Positions 51,475-61,853 of a stretch of 64,000 nucleotides of DNA are shown here, piece by piece; position 1 is the stretch's first letter, and each line of letters opens with the position of its first letter. A program made the position numbers and the translations under genes. Under the pieces are notes generated by a model, which had not been told where the DNA came from, did not search any database, and saw only the letters and a list, made by a program, of their open reading frames with translations. This stretch comes from CAIQPS01 sp963783835 (lineage in GTDB: Bacteria > Actinomycetota > Thermoleophilia > RBG-16-64-13). The stretch spans positions 434,001 to 498,000 of the forward strand of contig CAWAOX010000015.1 in NCBI GenBank assembly GCA_963783835.1. The letters are read 5' to 3'.

Positions 51475-53154
51475 GTGCGGACAGCTCCGCCCAGACATCC
51501 CGGTCTTTTCACCCGTATCCGCAATCTCGAGCGCATACGCGAAGTATCCGAAGTCGCCTTCCGTCACGGCTTCGGATACTTCTTCGAGCGCCACCGTCTC
51601 TTTCCGTCCTTGCGGCACTGGCGCCGGCCGAGCCCACCGCCGCCCGCCCAGCGCGGCCGCCACATCCGGGAGATGTTCGACGAACTGGGACCGACGTTCG
51701 TGAAGTTCGGCCAGTTGCTCAGCACCCGTCCGGATATCCTGCCGGCCGACATCGTGCAGGAACTGGTCAAGCTGCAGGATCAGGTGACTCCGCTTGAGTT
51801 CTCCGCGGTCGGTGAGGTGATACAGCAGGAACTCGGTCTCACCATCGAGCAGGCATTCGAAAGCTTCGAGTCCGAGCCTCTCGCCGCCGCTTCGATAGGA
51901 CAGGTCCACGGTGCTGTGCTGCCGGGCGGAGATCGGGTGGTGGTCAAGATCCAGCGGCCGGGCGCTCCTCGCCAGATCAGGAAGGATGTGGACGTCCTTT
52001 CACAGTTGGCCGAAGCGCTGGATGGGCGTTTGGACATCGGATTCTCTTTGAACGCGGTGGTAAACGAGTTTGCGCGTTCGATTGCTCGCGAACTCGACTA
52101 TATCCTGGAAGCTCGGAACGCCGAGCGGTTCGCGAAGAGCTTCCCCGTCGGGGGCCCGGTGCGCATCCCGCGTGTGTTCTGGCGCCATAGCACCAGCCGG
52201 GTATTGACCATGGAGCGGATCGACGGGCCGACCCTCAACAGCCCGCTGATCGCCGCCCTGCCTGCCGAGGAGCGCCGCGACCTGGCGGCGGCCGTGGCCG
52301 ACTGCTGGTTCAAGCAGATACTGCACGACGGCTTCTTCCACGGGGACCCGCATCCTGCCAACATCGCGTACCTCGGGGATGGGCGGATCGCGCTCTTTGA
52401 CTTCGGAACGGCGGGCTTTCTCAGGAGCGAGGACCTCGAGGAGGGAGTCCGCCTCTTCCTGCACGTGATGGACTCGGACATTCCCGGCATCAAACGCTCG
52501 TTGCACAGGTTGGGGGTGCAGTGGAGCCTGTCCTCCGACGAGGCGGTCAACCAGGCCATCGAGGAAGGATTCAGCCGCTACTTCGGCATGTCGTCGGCGA
52601 ACGTGGATATGGCCTCTCTCCTTCATCAGGTGTTCGACATCGTCTACTCGTTGCGTCTGCGCCTTCCCAGCCGTTTCTTGCTGCTCGACAAGGCTCTGCT
52701 CACCATGGAGGGAGTGGTCAAGCACATCTATCCCGACCTTGACATCTTCGAGATGGGTCGCGGATACGCGGGCGAGCTGAAGCGGCGACGTCTGGACCCC
52801 CGAACGCTGGCCGGCAGGGCTGAGCGTTCCGCCGCCGAGTATGCTCAGGTCTTCCAGGACTACCCGCTTCAGGTCCACGAGCTGCTCGATGAGATGCGGG
52901 CCGGCGAGCTTGAGATCAAGTTTCACCACACCGGACTCGAGAACGTGACCCATCGCCTCGACGTCATCACCAACCGCCTGGTGATGGCTCTTCTGACCAT
53001 CGCCATCGGCGTCACAAGCACGGCGATAGCCATACTGGTCTCAGGCGGCCCGCATGTCGGCGGGCTCTCGATCTGGGGGGTTCCCGGCTTCGCGCTCTCG
53101 CTCTTCTTCGGAGTGTGGCTGATCTACGCCATCATCCGTTCGGGGAGGCTTTGA
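51475..53154 (+). CDS. ABC1/UbiB-family atypical protein kinase
   Basis: A 559-residue protein. The family-specific KxGQ motif is in GPTFVKFGQLLSTRPD, followed by the Ala-rich nucleotide loop (AAASIGQVHGA), the lysine in VVVKIQRPG, HGDPHPANI and LFDFGTAG for metal binding. Two C-terminal helices anchor it in the membrane. UbiB proteins support quinone biosynthesis or lipid handling. Starts GTG 51475, which is uncertain as no clear ribosome site precedes it. Confidence 0.9.
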   Translation: MRTAPPRHPGLFTRIRNLERIREVSEVAFRHGFGYFFERHRLFPSLRHWRRPSPPPPAQRGRHIREMFDELGPTFVKFGQLLSTRPDILPADIVQELVKLQDQVTPLEFSAVGEVIQQELGLTIEQAFESFESEPLAAASIGQVHGAVLPGGDRVVVKIQRPGAPRQIRKDVDVLSQLAEALDGRLDIGFSLNAVVNEFARSIARELDYILEARNAERFAKSFPVGGPVRIPRVFWRHSTSRVLTMERIDGPTLNSPLIAALPAEERRDLAAAVADCWFKQILHDGFFHGDPHPANIAYLGDGRIALFDFGTAGFLRSEDLEEGVRLFLHVMDSDIPGIKRSLHRLGVQWSLSSDEAVNQAIEEGFSRYFGMSSANVDMASLLHQVFDIVYSLRLRLPSRFLLLDKALLTMEGVVKHIYPDLDIFEMGRGYAGELKRRRLDPRTLAGRAERSAAEYAQVFQDYPLQVHELLDEMRAGELEIKFHHTGLENVTHRLDVITNRLVMALLTIAIGVTSTAIAILVSGGPHVGGLSIWGVPGFALSLFFGVWLIYAIIRSGRL

Positions 53155-53224
53155 CCAGAGGGTGGGGCGGCGCGCCGCGGCGCCGCACCAGGGGCGCCCC
53201 TCCCAACCTGTCTCCGCCGGCAGC

Positions 53225-53230
53225 TATAGT
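53225..53230 (+). promoter_or_regulatory. -10 box TATAGT for recJ
   Basis: TATAGT ends 9 bases before the recJ ATG at 53240. The bases between have no ribosome-binding site, suggesting a leaderless message. Confidence 0.48.
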
Positions 53231-53239
53231 GTCTGTGAC

Positions 53240-55810
53240 ATGAATCTGCCCGTTTTCTCGGAACATATCACCTGGAAGGTCAATCCCTACCCCTGGGCGG
53301 CCGCGAGAGAACTCGCCGAGGCTCTGGGCCTGCCGCTCGTCGCGGCGATGGTCCTCACGGGGCGGGGCCTGGTCGACCCGCTGGAGGCGCGGAGGTTCAT
53401 CGACTGCGACGCCGATATCCCCGACCCGTTCTTGTTCGCGCACATGGAAGGAGCCGTTGCCGCCATCTCCTCCGCCATAGACCGGGGCGGCCGGGTCGTC
53501 GTCCATGGCGACTACGACGCAGACGGCATCACGGCAACGGCGCTCATGGTCCTTGGGCTTCGCGACCTTGGCTTGGAGGCCGATTGGTACCTGCCCAGCA
53601 GGTTCAAGGAGGGATACGGTCTTTCGCGGGTGGCGGTAGAGGCCGTCTCTTCGAGCGGGCCGGGTCTGCTCATCACCGTCGACTGCGGGGTGAACTATCC
53701 GGAGGAAGTGGCTTTCGCCAAAGAACGTGGCCTGGAAGTGGTTGTCATCGACCACCACCAGCCCGGCCCCGTCCTTCCTGATTGCCATCTCATCCACGAA
53801 GTGGTAGGTGAGTACCCGCACGGCACGCTCTGCGGCGTCGGCCTGGCGCTCAAGGTATTGCACGGCGTTCACGTCAGACGGCGGGGGGCTGCAACCGACC
53901 GGCTGCCGAAGGAGCTCGAAGGCATGCTCGACCTGGTCGCTGTCGGCACCATCGCCGATCTGGCCGCGCTGAAGGGTGAGAACCGCTACTACGTTCGCGA
54001 AGGCCTCAAGCTCATCGCCATCGGGCAGCGCGTCGGTCTTCGCGCTCTCGCCGGGATATCAGGTTGTACCGGCTCCACGGATTCCGCCACCGTGGCCTAC
54101 CGGCTGGCTCCACGTTTGAACGCTGCCGGCCGGCTGGCCGATCCATGCCCGCCTCTGCGCCTGCTACTCACCGACGACGAGAAGGAGGCGGCCTCGATCG
54201 CACAGGAACTCCACGAGTTGAACGGGGCGCGCCAGGACGTGGAGAGACACATTCTCGAACAAGCGGTGACGTGCGTCGAGAGCGGCGATCAGCTGCCGCC
54301 GGTCATAGTCCTGGCGGGCAACGACTGGCACGAGGGGGTGGTGGGCATCGTCGCTGCGCGGCTTGTCGAACGCTACCATAGGCCCGCGATCCTCCTGGGG
54401 GTGCGCGAGGGGGTGGCCAAGGGATCGGGCCGCAGTATCGCCAGGTACGACATCATGCAGGGACTCAACGCCTGCTCCGGCCACCTGACGATCTACGGAG
54501 GCCATCCGCAGGCGGTCGGCCTTACCCTCGAGGCGGACCGCGTCGACGAGTTCCGCTCGGCTATGGAGCGGCATGCTGGAGCGTTGCTCGGGCCCGACGA
54601 TCTGGCTCCCACCTTTCGATGCGACGCCGTGCTGCGGGGCGACGACCTCAATGCCGATACCGCCCAGGCTTTGACCGCGCTGGGCCCCTTCGGCAGCGGG
54701 AATCCTCGGCCGCGTCTCTTGCTGGTGGGCGCCGATCTGCAGCAGGCCGAAACCACCCGCGACGGCTCCCATCTGCGCTGCATGGTGAAGGTGGACGGGG
54801 TCAAGGCGCGCGGCATCGGCTTTGGGCTGGGCAAGACCGTCGCGGGGCTACAGAAAGATGGTTGCGGCAAACTGGCGGGCGTCCAGTTCCGCGTGGACTC
54901 CTGGCAAGGGGCGCTGCGGCCGGAGTTTCTTATCGAGCAGGTCGGTTCCCCGCCCTCCGGTGGCGGAGCCATCCTGCAATGCGGACCGGGGTGTCCCTCG
55001 TGGGCAGCAGAAATGGATGATGACGCTGACTCCGCTCCCGGGCCGTCGCGGGCCTCCGGTTCGGCAAGTCTGCGGTTGCCGGTCGCTCGCGACTTGCGGG
55101 ACCGTGCGGGCCGCACGAGCGGGCTGGCGCAGGTGCTGGCCACCGGAGAGCGGATACTGCTGGTCGGCTGTTGCCTCCCACACATGCTGCCCGAGGCTCG
55201 AGAGCGCATCCCGCTCGCCGACCTCTGCAATGGCGGGCTCGCGTGCGTCTCCCGAGCCTGCGTGGCCGGCTGCGCGGCCGCGGGATCGAAGTCCGAGGAT
55301 GGGGCCGAGCAGGCTGGGGTGGTGGTGACGGAGTGGGACGTCTTGGCGCGCGCGCCGGCGCTCACAGCCGCGCGCGCCCATCTTGTCGCCGTCGATCCTC
55401 CCTACCGGAACGAACATGTGACGTTGGTCAACCGCCTTGCTGAGGCGGGGATGTGCGTGCATCTCCACTACGGGCACGACGAGCGGCAGACAACAGCCCG
55501 GCTCCTCAGGTACCTGGTGCACCCGCGCTTCGCGATGGTCTGTGCATACCGGGCTCTGGAAGAGATGAGGGCGAGGGGCGGACAGGTTCAGGAGGCGGAG
55601 GTACTGGCGCGGGCTGCGGAGCTTGCCTGGCACGAGGCCCAGGTCGTCCTGGGACGTAGCGAGCTTTCGCGCGCCCTGGGCATCCTCGGGCAGCTCAATT
55701 TGGACCAGTCACCCGCAGGAGAGGCTAAACTAGAAGCGCACAACATCGCGGCCTACGCCGAAGCGGAAGCCGACTATGAGGAGTGCTCCAGACTGTGCCT
55801 GAACCTGTAG
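53240..55810 (+). CDS. recJ: Single-stranded-DNA exonuclease RecJ with extended C-terminus
   Basis: An 856-residue 5'-3' exonuclease. DHH-phosphatase motifs are HGDYDADGITAT (residues 89-100), TVDCGVNYPEE and VIDHHQP (DHH at 171-173); the DHHA1 part has GSGRSIARYDIMQGLN and GGHPQAVGLTLE, then an OB-like segment. About 280 further residues form a C-terminal domain (LARAPALTAARAHLVAVDPPY, LHYGHDERQTTARLLRYL), as in long RecJ forms. The ATG at 53240 is fixed by the -10 box before it; the frame is open to 53162. Confidence 0.92.
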   Translation: MNLPVFSEHITWKVNPYPWAAARELAEALGLPLVAAMVLTGRGLVDPLEARRFIDCDADIPDPFLFAHMEGAVAAISSAIDRGGRVVVHGDYDADGITATALMVLGLRDLGLEADWYLPSRFKEGYGLSRVAVEAVSSSGPGLLITVDCGVNYPEEVAFAKERGLEVVVIDHHQPGPVLPDCHLIHEVVGEYPHGTLCGVGLALKVLHGVHVRRRGAATDRLPKELEGMLDLVAVGTIADLAALKGENRYYVREGLKLIAIGQRVGLRALAGISGCTGSTDSATVAYRLAPRLNAAGRLADPCPPLRLLLTDDEKEAASIAQELHELNGARQDVERHILEQAVTCVESGDQLPPVIVLAGNDWHEGVVGIVAARLVERYHRPAILLGVREGVAKGSGRSIARYDIMQGLNACSGHLTIYGGHPQAVGLTLEADRVDEFRSAMERHAGALLGPDDLAPTFRCDAVLRGDDLNADTAQALTALGPFGSGNPRPRLLLVGADLQQAETTRDGSHLRCMVKVDGVKARGIGFGLGKTVAGLQKDGCGKLAGVQFRVDSWQGALRPEFLIEQVGSPPSGGGAILQCGPGCPSWAAEMDDDADSAPGPSRASGSASLRLPVARDLRDRAGRTSGLAQVLATGERILLVGCCLPHMLPEARERIPLADLCNGGLACVSRACVAGCAAAGSKSEDGAEQAGVVVTEWDVLARAPALTAARAHLVAVDPPYRNEHVTLVNRLAEAGMCVHLHYGHDERQTTARLLRYLVHPRFAMVCAYRALEEMRARGGQVQEAEVLARAAELAWHEAQVVLGRSELSRALGILGQLNLDQSPAGEAKLEAHNIAAYAEAEADYEECSRLCLNL

Positions 55811-55858
55811 ATACCAGCCGGCCTCCAGCCCAAAGTAGGAAGAACCTCTCGGTCGCGC

Positions 55859-58061
55859 GTGCGGCCGAGACTCCCTCCCCGAGGAACTGCTCGGGCGGCT
55901 TCTGGCAAAGATCGAGAAATACAACCCGGCTTTCGATCGCGATCTGATCGTCCGCGCCTTCAACGTGGCGGCTTCCCAGCACCAGCACCAACTGCGGGCG
56001 AGCGGCGAGCCGTACATCAACCATCCGGTCGGGACCGCCGACATCTGCGCAGATCTTCGCCTGGACAGCGCCACCCTCGCCGCGGCCCTTCTGCACGATG
56101 TGGTCGAGGACACCGAGTTGTCCATCGAGGAGGTGCGCGAGCAGTTTGGTGACGAAGTCGCCCTCCTGGTCGACGGAGTGACCAAGCTCTCGAAGATGTC
56201 CTTCCGCACGGTAGAGGAGGAGCAGGCCGAGAACATCCGCAAGATGATCATAGCGATGGCCCGCGATGTACGCGTGATCCTCATCAAGCTGGCCGACCGG
56301 CTGCACAACATGCGCACTCTCCGCTACCTGGGCAAGGAGAAACAGCTCGACAAAGCCAAGGAGACCCTGGAGGTCTACGCCCCTTTGGCTCATCGGCTGG
56401 GCATCGAATCGGTGCGCTGGGAGTTGGAGGACGTCGCGTTCGCCACCCTGCACCCTCGCAAGTACGCGGAGATCCAGCACATGGTGGCGCAGCGCCGCGC
56501 CGACCGCGAGCGGGACATGGAGGAGGCGCGAAGCATCCTCACGCAGGAACTCACCGCGGTCAACATCGAGGCCGAGATCTCCGGCCGCGCGAAGCACTTC
56601 TACTCCATCTACGACAAGATGGTCCGCAAGGGCAAGGAGTTCAACGAGATCTTCGACCTCACCGCGCTACGGGTGCTGGTCGATTCGGTCAAGGACTGCT
56701 ACGCGGCCCTCGGCATCATCCACTCGCTCTGGAAGCCCCTGCCGGGTCGCTTCAAGGACTACATCGCCATGCCCAAGTTCAACATGTACCAGTCGCTGCA
56801 CACGACCGTCATCGGGCCCCAGGGCAAGCCACTCGAGATCCAGATCCGCACCCACGATATGCACGAGACCGCCCAGTTCGGCATCGCTGCCCACTGGATG
56901 TACAAGGACAAGGGCCGGGCCGCTCAGCGTGCGGACGCGCAGTCGGAGAAACTGCAGTGGCTGCGCCAGATCATGGACTGGCAGTCGGAGACAAAAGACG
57001 CCGGCGAGTTCATGGAGTCGCTCCGCATCGACCTGTTCCACGACGAGGTCTACGTTTTCACGCCGAAAGGAGAGGTCAAGAGCCTACCCGCCGGTTCGAC
57101 TCCGGTCGACTTCGCCTACGCCATCCACACCGACGTTGGCCATCGCTGCATAGGGGCCAAGGTGGACGGCCGCATCGTTCCGCTGACGTACCGCCTGCAA
57201 TCGGGCGACATCGTAGAGATCCTCACCTCCAAGGCCGCTCAGGGGCCCTCTCGCGATTGGCTGCAGTTCGTCGCCAGTTCGGGGGCTCGCAACAAGATCC
57301 GGCAGTGGTTCAAGAAGGAGCGGCGGGAGGACGCCGAACACCTGGGCCGCGAGGCCCTGCTCGACGCGTTCCGCAAACAAGGCCTGCCCGCCCAACGACT
57401 CATCGGGTCCGATCTGCTCACCGACGTGATGAAGGAGACGAACCACACCAAGAAGGAAGACTTCTTCACGGCGGTGGGTTCCGGCAAGATCAGTCCGCAG
57501 CACGTCGTGACTCGCGTCGTCCAGATGATGAATCGCGGGGGAGAGGGCGCGAACGCGCTTTCCGTGCCCGTCGCTCTACCCAAGGAGGCTCGCGAGGCCC
57601 CATCGGGAAATCGAGTGGGCATCCATGTCGACGGCATAGACGACGTGGCGATACGCCTGCCGCAGTGCTGCCGGCCGGTGCCGGGCGACGAGGTGGTCGG
57701 CTACATCTCTCTTGGGCGCGGCATCACCGTCCATCGCCGGGACTGTCCGAACGTGAAGGCGCTGGAGAAGAACCCGGAGCGGTTCGCCCCGGTGCACTGG
57801 GATTCGATAGGCAAGACCCCACTTCGGGTCGAGATCCAGATAGAGGCCTACGATCGCAACCATCTGTTGGAGGATATCTCCCGGACCCTAAGCGAGAGTG
57901 GAGTCAACATCGTCGCGGCCGAGTGCCGCGTTGCTCGGAACAACATGGTGAAAGACCGGTTCGTTTTCGAGGTACCGGAGATCGACTACTTGGAGACCGT
58001 GCTCCAGCGCATCCGGCGCATCGACACGGTCTACGATGCGTACCGTGTGACTCCCCACTGA
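55859..58061 (+). CDS. relA: (p)ppGpp synthetase/hydrolase RelA/SpoT, apparent frameshift near 5' end
   Basis: A long Rsh enzyme for the stringent response: HD hydrolase (LLHDVVEDTELS, LIKLADRLHNMRTL), synthetase (ISGRAKHFYSIYDKM, PKFNMYQSLHTTV), TGS domain (VYVFTPKGEVKSLP) and C-terminal ACT. The longest single frame begins at GTG 55965 (698 residues) and lacks the first helix. That helix is readable upstream (EELLGRLLAKIEKYN) to 55881 in the same frame but meets a stop at 55836 with no start. GTG 55859 in the next frame joins it if one C is removed from CCCC at 55877-55880. Confidence 0.9.
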
Positions 58062-58081
58062 CGGGCGGAGTGCAGCGCCTC

Positions 58082-58090
58082 TGGTAGAAT
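58082..58090 (+). promoter_or_regulatory. Extended -10 promoter for metallo-hydrolase-hisS-aspS
   Basis: TGGTAGAAT matches an extended -10 (TGnTATAAT). It lies 62 bases before the ATG at 58153, just after relA. Confidence 0.42.
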
Positions 58091-58152
58091 TGCTGGCCGT
58101 AGGCCGGGCATCATCGGGTTGTCCCCGGCACACGACAGGAGAGGTTCTGATC

Positions 58153-58788
58153 ATGGAGATACTCTGCGTCCCGGTCGGGCCGCTGCAGGCTAACTGCTAT
58201 CTGGTCTGGGACGAAGCGAACGCGGCCTGCGCCGTAGATCCCGGGGGAGAGCCCGAGCGCCTCGCACGCCTGGTGGAGCAGAAGGGACTGCGGGTCGAGG
58301 CCGTGCTCGTTACCCACGGTCACTTCGACCACGTCGAGGGAGTCAAGGGCTTTGCCGAGGCGACCGGAGCGCGGGTCTATTGCTCACGGCAGGTGCAACC
58401 CGTGCTGTCCGGCAGCCAGGGGTGCTCGGCAACCGGGTATCCCGTGCCTTCCGTCGGCGAGCCGGTGATCGAGGTCGTCGAAGATGGGACCAAGCTCCTG
58501 GTAGGGAGCATGACAGTCACTGTCATCGCCACTCCTGGGCACACCCCGGGTGACGTCACCTTTGAGCTCGGAGGCGCCCTCTATTGCGGAGATCTGCTGT
58601 TCCGCCGCTCGGTGGGCAGGACCGATTTCCCCGGCGGCAACTTTGCTCAACTCCTCGGCTCCGTGGCTCGCCTGGTGAAGCTCTATCCCGGCGAGACCCC
58701 CGTATACCCCGGCCACATGGACTCCACCACGCTCGGCGAGGAGCTTGCTCACAATCCCTTCCTGGCCAGCCTCAAGGTCCATGGCTGA
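58153..58788 (+). CDS. Metallo-beta-lactamase-fold hydrolase (glyoxalase II-like)
   Basis: A 211-residue protein with PLQANCYLVWDE, the metal motif THGHFDHVEG, TPGHTPGDVTF and GDLLFRRSVGRTDFPGG. This is the short glyoxalase II / YcbL type. It probably hydrolyses thioesters; substrate unknown. ATG 58153 has AGGAG upstream. It overlaps hisS by 8 bases and commonly lies between relA and hisS. Confidence 0.9.
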   Translation: MEILCVPVGPLQANCYLVWDEANAACAVDPGGEPERLARLVEQKGLRVEAVLVTHGHFDHVEGVKGFAEATGARVYCSRQVQPVLSGSQGCSATGYPVPSVGEPVIEVVEDGTKLLVGSMTVTVIATPGHTPGDVTFELGGALYCGDLLFRRSVGRTDFPGGNFAQLLGSVARLVKLYPGETPVYPGHMDSTTLGEELAHNPFLASLKVHG

Positions 58789-60070
58789 CCCCTTCCTCGC
58801 GCCGAAGGGGACGTACGACGTCCTTCCCGAGCAGCAACCGGTCCGCCGCTGGGTGATCAGAACGGCTGAGGCCGTCTTTGCCAGGTACGGCTATCGCCGC
58901 ATCGACACTCCGGCCTTCGAAGACACGCGTCTCTTCACCCGAGGAGTGGGCGACTCGACGGACATCGTCCGCAAAGAGATGTACACCTTCGACGATCTCG
59001 GCGGCCGAAGCATGACGCTCCGCCCAGAGGGCACGGCCCCCGTGGCGCGAGCCTATGTGGAGCACGGCATGCACACGCTGCCCCAGCCGGTGAAGCTCTA
59101 CTACCATAGCCCCATGTTCCGCTACGAGAGCCCGCAATCGGGCCGCTACCGGCAGCACTACCAGCTTGGCATCGAGGCGTTCGGCTCGCAGGCGCCCGAA
59201 CTCGACGCCGAGGTGATCGGCGTCCTCGCCGCGCTCTACGGGGAGCTCGGGCTGACCGGCATCCAACTGCGTCTCAACTCGATGGGCTGCAAAGCGTGCC
59301 GGCCCGGCTATTCGGCGGCCCTCCGCGAGTATCTCCAGGCGGCCTCGGACTCCTTGTGCGGGGAATGCCGCGAGAGAGCCCAGATCAACCCGCTGCGGAC
59401 GTTCGACTGCAAGGTGCCTGCCTGCCGGGTGGCGCTCGAGGGGGCTCCGCGGCTGCCCGACTATCTCTGCCCCGCGTGCGCCGAACACCACGCCCGGGTC
59501 AAAGCCTGCCTGCTGGTGCAGGGCATCACCTTCGCGGAGGACCACACGCTGGTTCGCGGTATGGACTACTACACCCGCACCACGTTCGAGTTTCAGTCAT
59601 CCCTGCTAGGGGCACAGTCGGGGATTGGCGGCGGAGGCCGCTACGACGAACTCGTCGCTGCCATCGGCGGCCCCGAGACGCCCGGCGTCGGCTTCGGCAC
59701 CGGGGTGGAACGCATCCTGCTGGCGGTCTCTCGCTCAGAGGCGGTCGCTGTGCGCGCAGAGGCGCCTGTGGCGTATCTGGTAAGCGTCGGCGATGACACG
59801 CGGGGCGAGGTGTTCGTTCTGGCCCACGAGATGCGGGCGCGAGGCATAGCCGTCGACCTGGACTACATGGGCCGAAGCGCAAAGGGGCAGATGAAGCAGG
59901 CAGGGCGGCAAGGAGCGCGGTACGCGATCATCATTGGCGAAGCCGAGATGACCTCCGGGACGGTCACCCTGCGTGACCTGGCCACCGGTGAGGAAAGCAA
60001 GGTGCCTCGCGGCGATGCGGTGGCGCTTGCCGAGTTTGCTTCCGGCGGTAGTGGAGCAACGGGCGGCTGA
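58781..60070 (+). CDS. hisS: Histidyl-tRNA synthetase
   Basis: A 429-residue class II synthetase. It has KGTYDVLPEQ at the N-terminus, motif 2 MFRYESPQSGRYRQHYQ, histidine-specific LVRGMDYYTRTTFEF, GIGGGGRYDEL, motif 3 GFGTGVERILLA and the C-terminal anticodon domain. A cysteine cluster in the insert (CGECRE, CPACAEH) might bind metal. Confidence 0.96.
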   Translation: MADPFLAPKGTYDVLPEQQPVRRWVIRTAEAVFARYGYRRIDTPAFEDTRLFTRGVGDSTDIVRKEMYTFDDLGGRSMTLRPEGTAPVARAYVEHGMHTLPQPVKLYYHSPMFRYESPQSGRYRQHYQLGIEAFGSQAPELDAEVIGVLAALYGELGLTGIQLRLNSMGCKACRPGYSAALREYLQAASDSLCGECRERAQINPLRTFDCKVPACRVALEGAPRLPDYLCPACAEHHARVKACLLVQGITFAEDHTLVRGMDYYTRTTFEFQSSLLGAQSGIGGGGRYDELVAAIGGPETPGVGFGTGVERILLAVSRSEAVAVRAEAPVAYLVSVGDDTRGEVFVLAHEMRARGIAVDLDYMGRSAKGQMKQAGRQGARYAIIIGEAEMTSGTVTLRDLATGEESKVPRGDAVALAEFASGGSGATGG

Positions 60071-60095
60071 AACACATCCAGGAAGAGGACTGACG

Positions 60096-61853
60096 GTGGC
60101 ATACAGGGACGAATGGTGTGGCAATGTGAATGAGGCCCTCATCGGCCGGCGGGTCAAGGTGGCCGGCTGGGTCCACCGCCGCCGCGACCATGGTGGTCTT
60201 GTCTTCGTCGACCTGCGCGACCGGACCGGGCTGGTGCAACTGGTGGTGGAGGCCGAGAAGGAGCCGGCCTTGCACACCAGGGCGCAGGAACTACGTGGCG
60301 AGTTCGTGATGTGGGCGACCGGTACCGTTGTGGCCCGGGCCCCGGAACGGGTGAATCCGAACATCGCCACCGGCGCCGTGGAGGTCACCCTTGACGACCT
60401 GCAGATCCTGGCCGCGGCGCAGACGCCTCCGTTCTTCCCCGAGGACGATGTCGAGGTGGAGGAGACCCTGAGGCTTCGGTACCGCTACATAGATCTGCGC
60501 CGGCCCCGCGTCTTCCATAACCTTCTGCTGCGTCACCAAGTGGTGCAGGCGGTCCGACGGTACCTGGGAGATCAGGGCTTCATCGATGTCGAGACCCCGA
60601 TCTTGACGAAGAGCACCCCCGAAGGAGCCCGCGACTTCCTCGTGCCCAGCCGGTTGCGTCCGGGCGAGTTCTACGCGCTTCCGCAATCGCCACAGCTGTT
60701 CAAGCAACTCCTCATGATCGCGGGCTTCGAGCGCTACTACCAGATCGCGCGGGCCTTTCGAGATGAGGATCTACGCGCCGACCGGCAGCCTGAGCACACC
60801 CAGATCGACATCGAGATGAGCTTCGTCGACGAAGCCGACGTCCAGGACCTGGTGGAGGGCATGTTCGTCGCCGCCTTCAAAGAGACCCTTCACGTCGATC
60901 TGCCGACGCCGTTCCCGCGGCTGACCTACGCCGACGCCATGGCGCGCTACGGAAGCGACAAGCCCGACCTGAGGTTCGGGATGGAGATCGTCGACGTCAG
61001 CGATTTGGCCGGATCGACTGAGTTCCGGGTTTTTAGCGAGGCGGTGGCGAGCGGCGGTGTGGTGAGGGGCGTCCGCGCCGAGGGTGGGGCGGGGTTCTCC
61101 CGCAAGGATGTTGACGATCTGGCGGTCGAGGCGGCCGTGTTTGGAGCGCAAGGCCTGTTGCCGGTGTGGGTGGAGAATGACGGCATCCTGCGTTCTCCTC
61201 TCCTCAAGTTCCTTGGCGAAGAGCGGACAAAGGCCTTCGTCGAACGGCTTTCTGGCAAGCCCGGGGACCTGCTTCTCTTCGTCGCCGACCGCAAAGAGGT
61301 GGTGGAGCCCAGCCTGGGCGCCTTGCGCCTTGCTCTGGCATCACGGCTGGACATCGAGCGCAGCGGCTGGGCTTTCTCCTGGGTGGTCGACTTCCCCATG
61401 TTCGAGTACGACGCCAAGGAGAAGCGCCTCAAGGCGCAGCATCACCCCTTTACCAAGCCGCGGCTCGAACGTCTGGAGGACCTGAAGGAACGGCCGCTGG
61501 AGCTGGGCACCTACGCCTATGACCTCGTGCTTAACGGCGTCGAGCTCGGAAGCGGTTCGCTGCGGATATCCACCCCGCAGATGCAAGAGGCGGTCTTCGA
61601 AGCGCTCGGGCTCGACGACGAGCAGATCAAGGTGAAGTTCGGCTTCTTGGTGGAGGCCATGGACTATGGCATTCCTCCTCACGGGGGGATCGGTCTGGGA
61701 CTCGACCGTACGGTCATGCTGATGGCCGGCGAGTCCTCCATCCGGGAAGTAATCGCCTTCCCGAAGACGGCAAGCGGGTCCTGCCCCCTCACCGATGCCC
61801 CGTCCCGAGTGTCCGCCGACCAGTTGCGGGAGCTCCGCATACGCACCGTCTAG
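60096..61853 (+). CDS. aspS: Aspartyl-tRNA synthetase
   Basis: A 585-residue bacterial AspRS. It has an OB anticodon domain (VKVAGWVHRRRDHGGLVFVDLRDRTG), catalytic motif 2 (IARAFRDEDLRADRQPEHTQIDIEMSF), the bacterial GAD insert (FRVFSEAVASGGVVRGVRA) and motif 3 (GIGLGLDRTVMLMAG). GTG 60096 follows AGGAAGAGG; the frame is open upstream inside hisS, which is shadow. Confidence 0.96.
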   Translation: MAYRDEWCGNVNEALIGRRVKVAGWVHRRRDHGGLVFVDLRDRTGLVQLVVEAEKEPALHTRAQELRGEFVMWATGTVVARAPERVNPNIATGAVEVTLDDLQILAAAQTPPFFPEDDVEVEETLRLRYRYIDLRRPRVFHNLLLRHQVVQAVRRYLGDQGFIDVETPILTKSTPEGARDFLVPSRLRPGEFYALPQSPQLFKQLLMIAGFERYYQIARAFRDEDLRADRQPEHTQIDIEMSFVDEADVQDLVEGMFVAAFKETLHVDLPTPFPRLTYADAMARYGSDKPDLRFGMEIVDVSDLAGSTEFRVFSEAVASGGVVRGVRAEGGAGFSRKDVDDLAVEAAVFGAQGLLPVWVENDGILRSPLLKFLGEERTKAFVERLSGKPGDLLLFVADRKEVVEPSLGALRLALASRLDIERSGWAFSWVVDFPMFEYDAKEKRLKAQHHPFTKPRLERLEDLKERPLELGTYAYDLVLNGVELGSGSLRISTPQMQEAVFEALGLDDEQIKVKFGFLVEAMDYGIPPHGGIGLGLDRTVMLMAGESSIREVIAFPKTASGSCPLTDAPSRVSADQLRELRIRTV

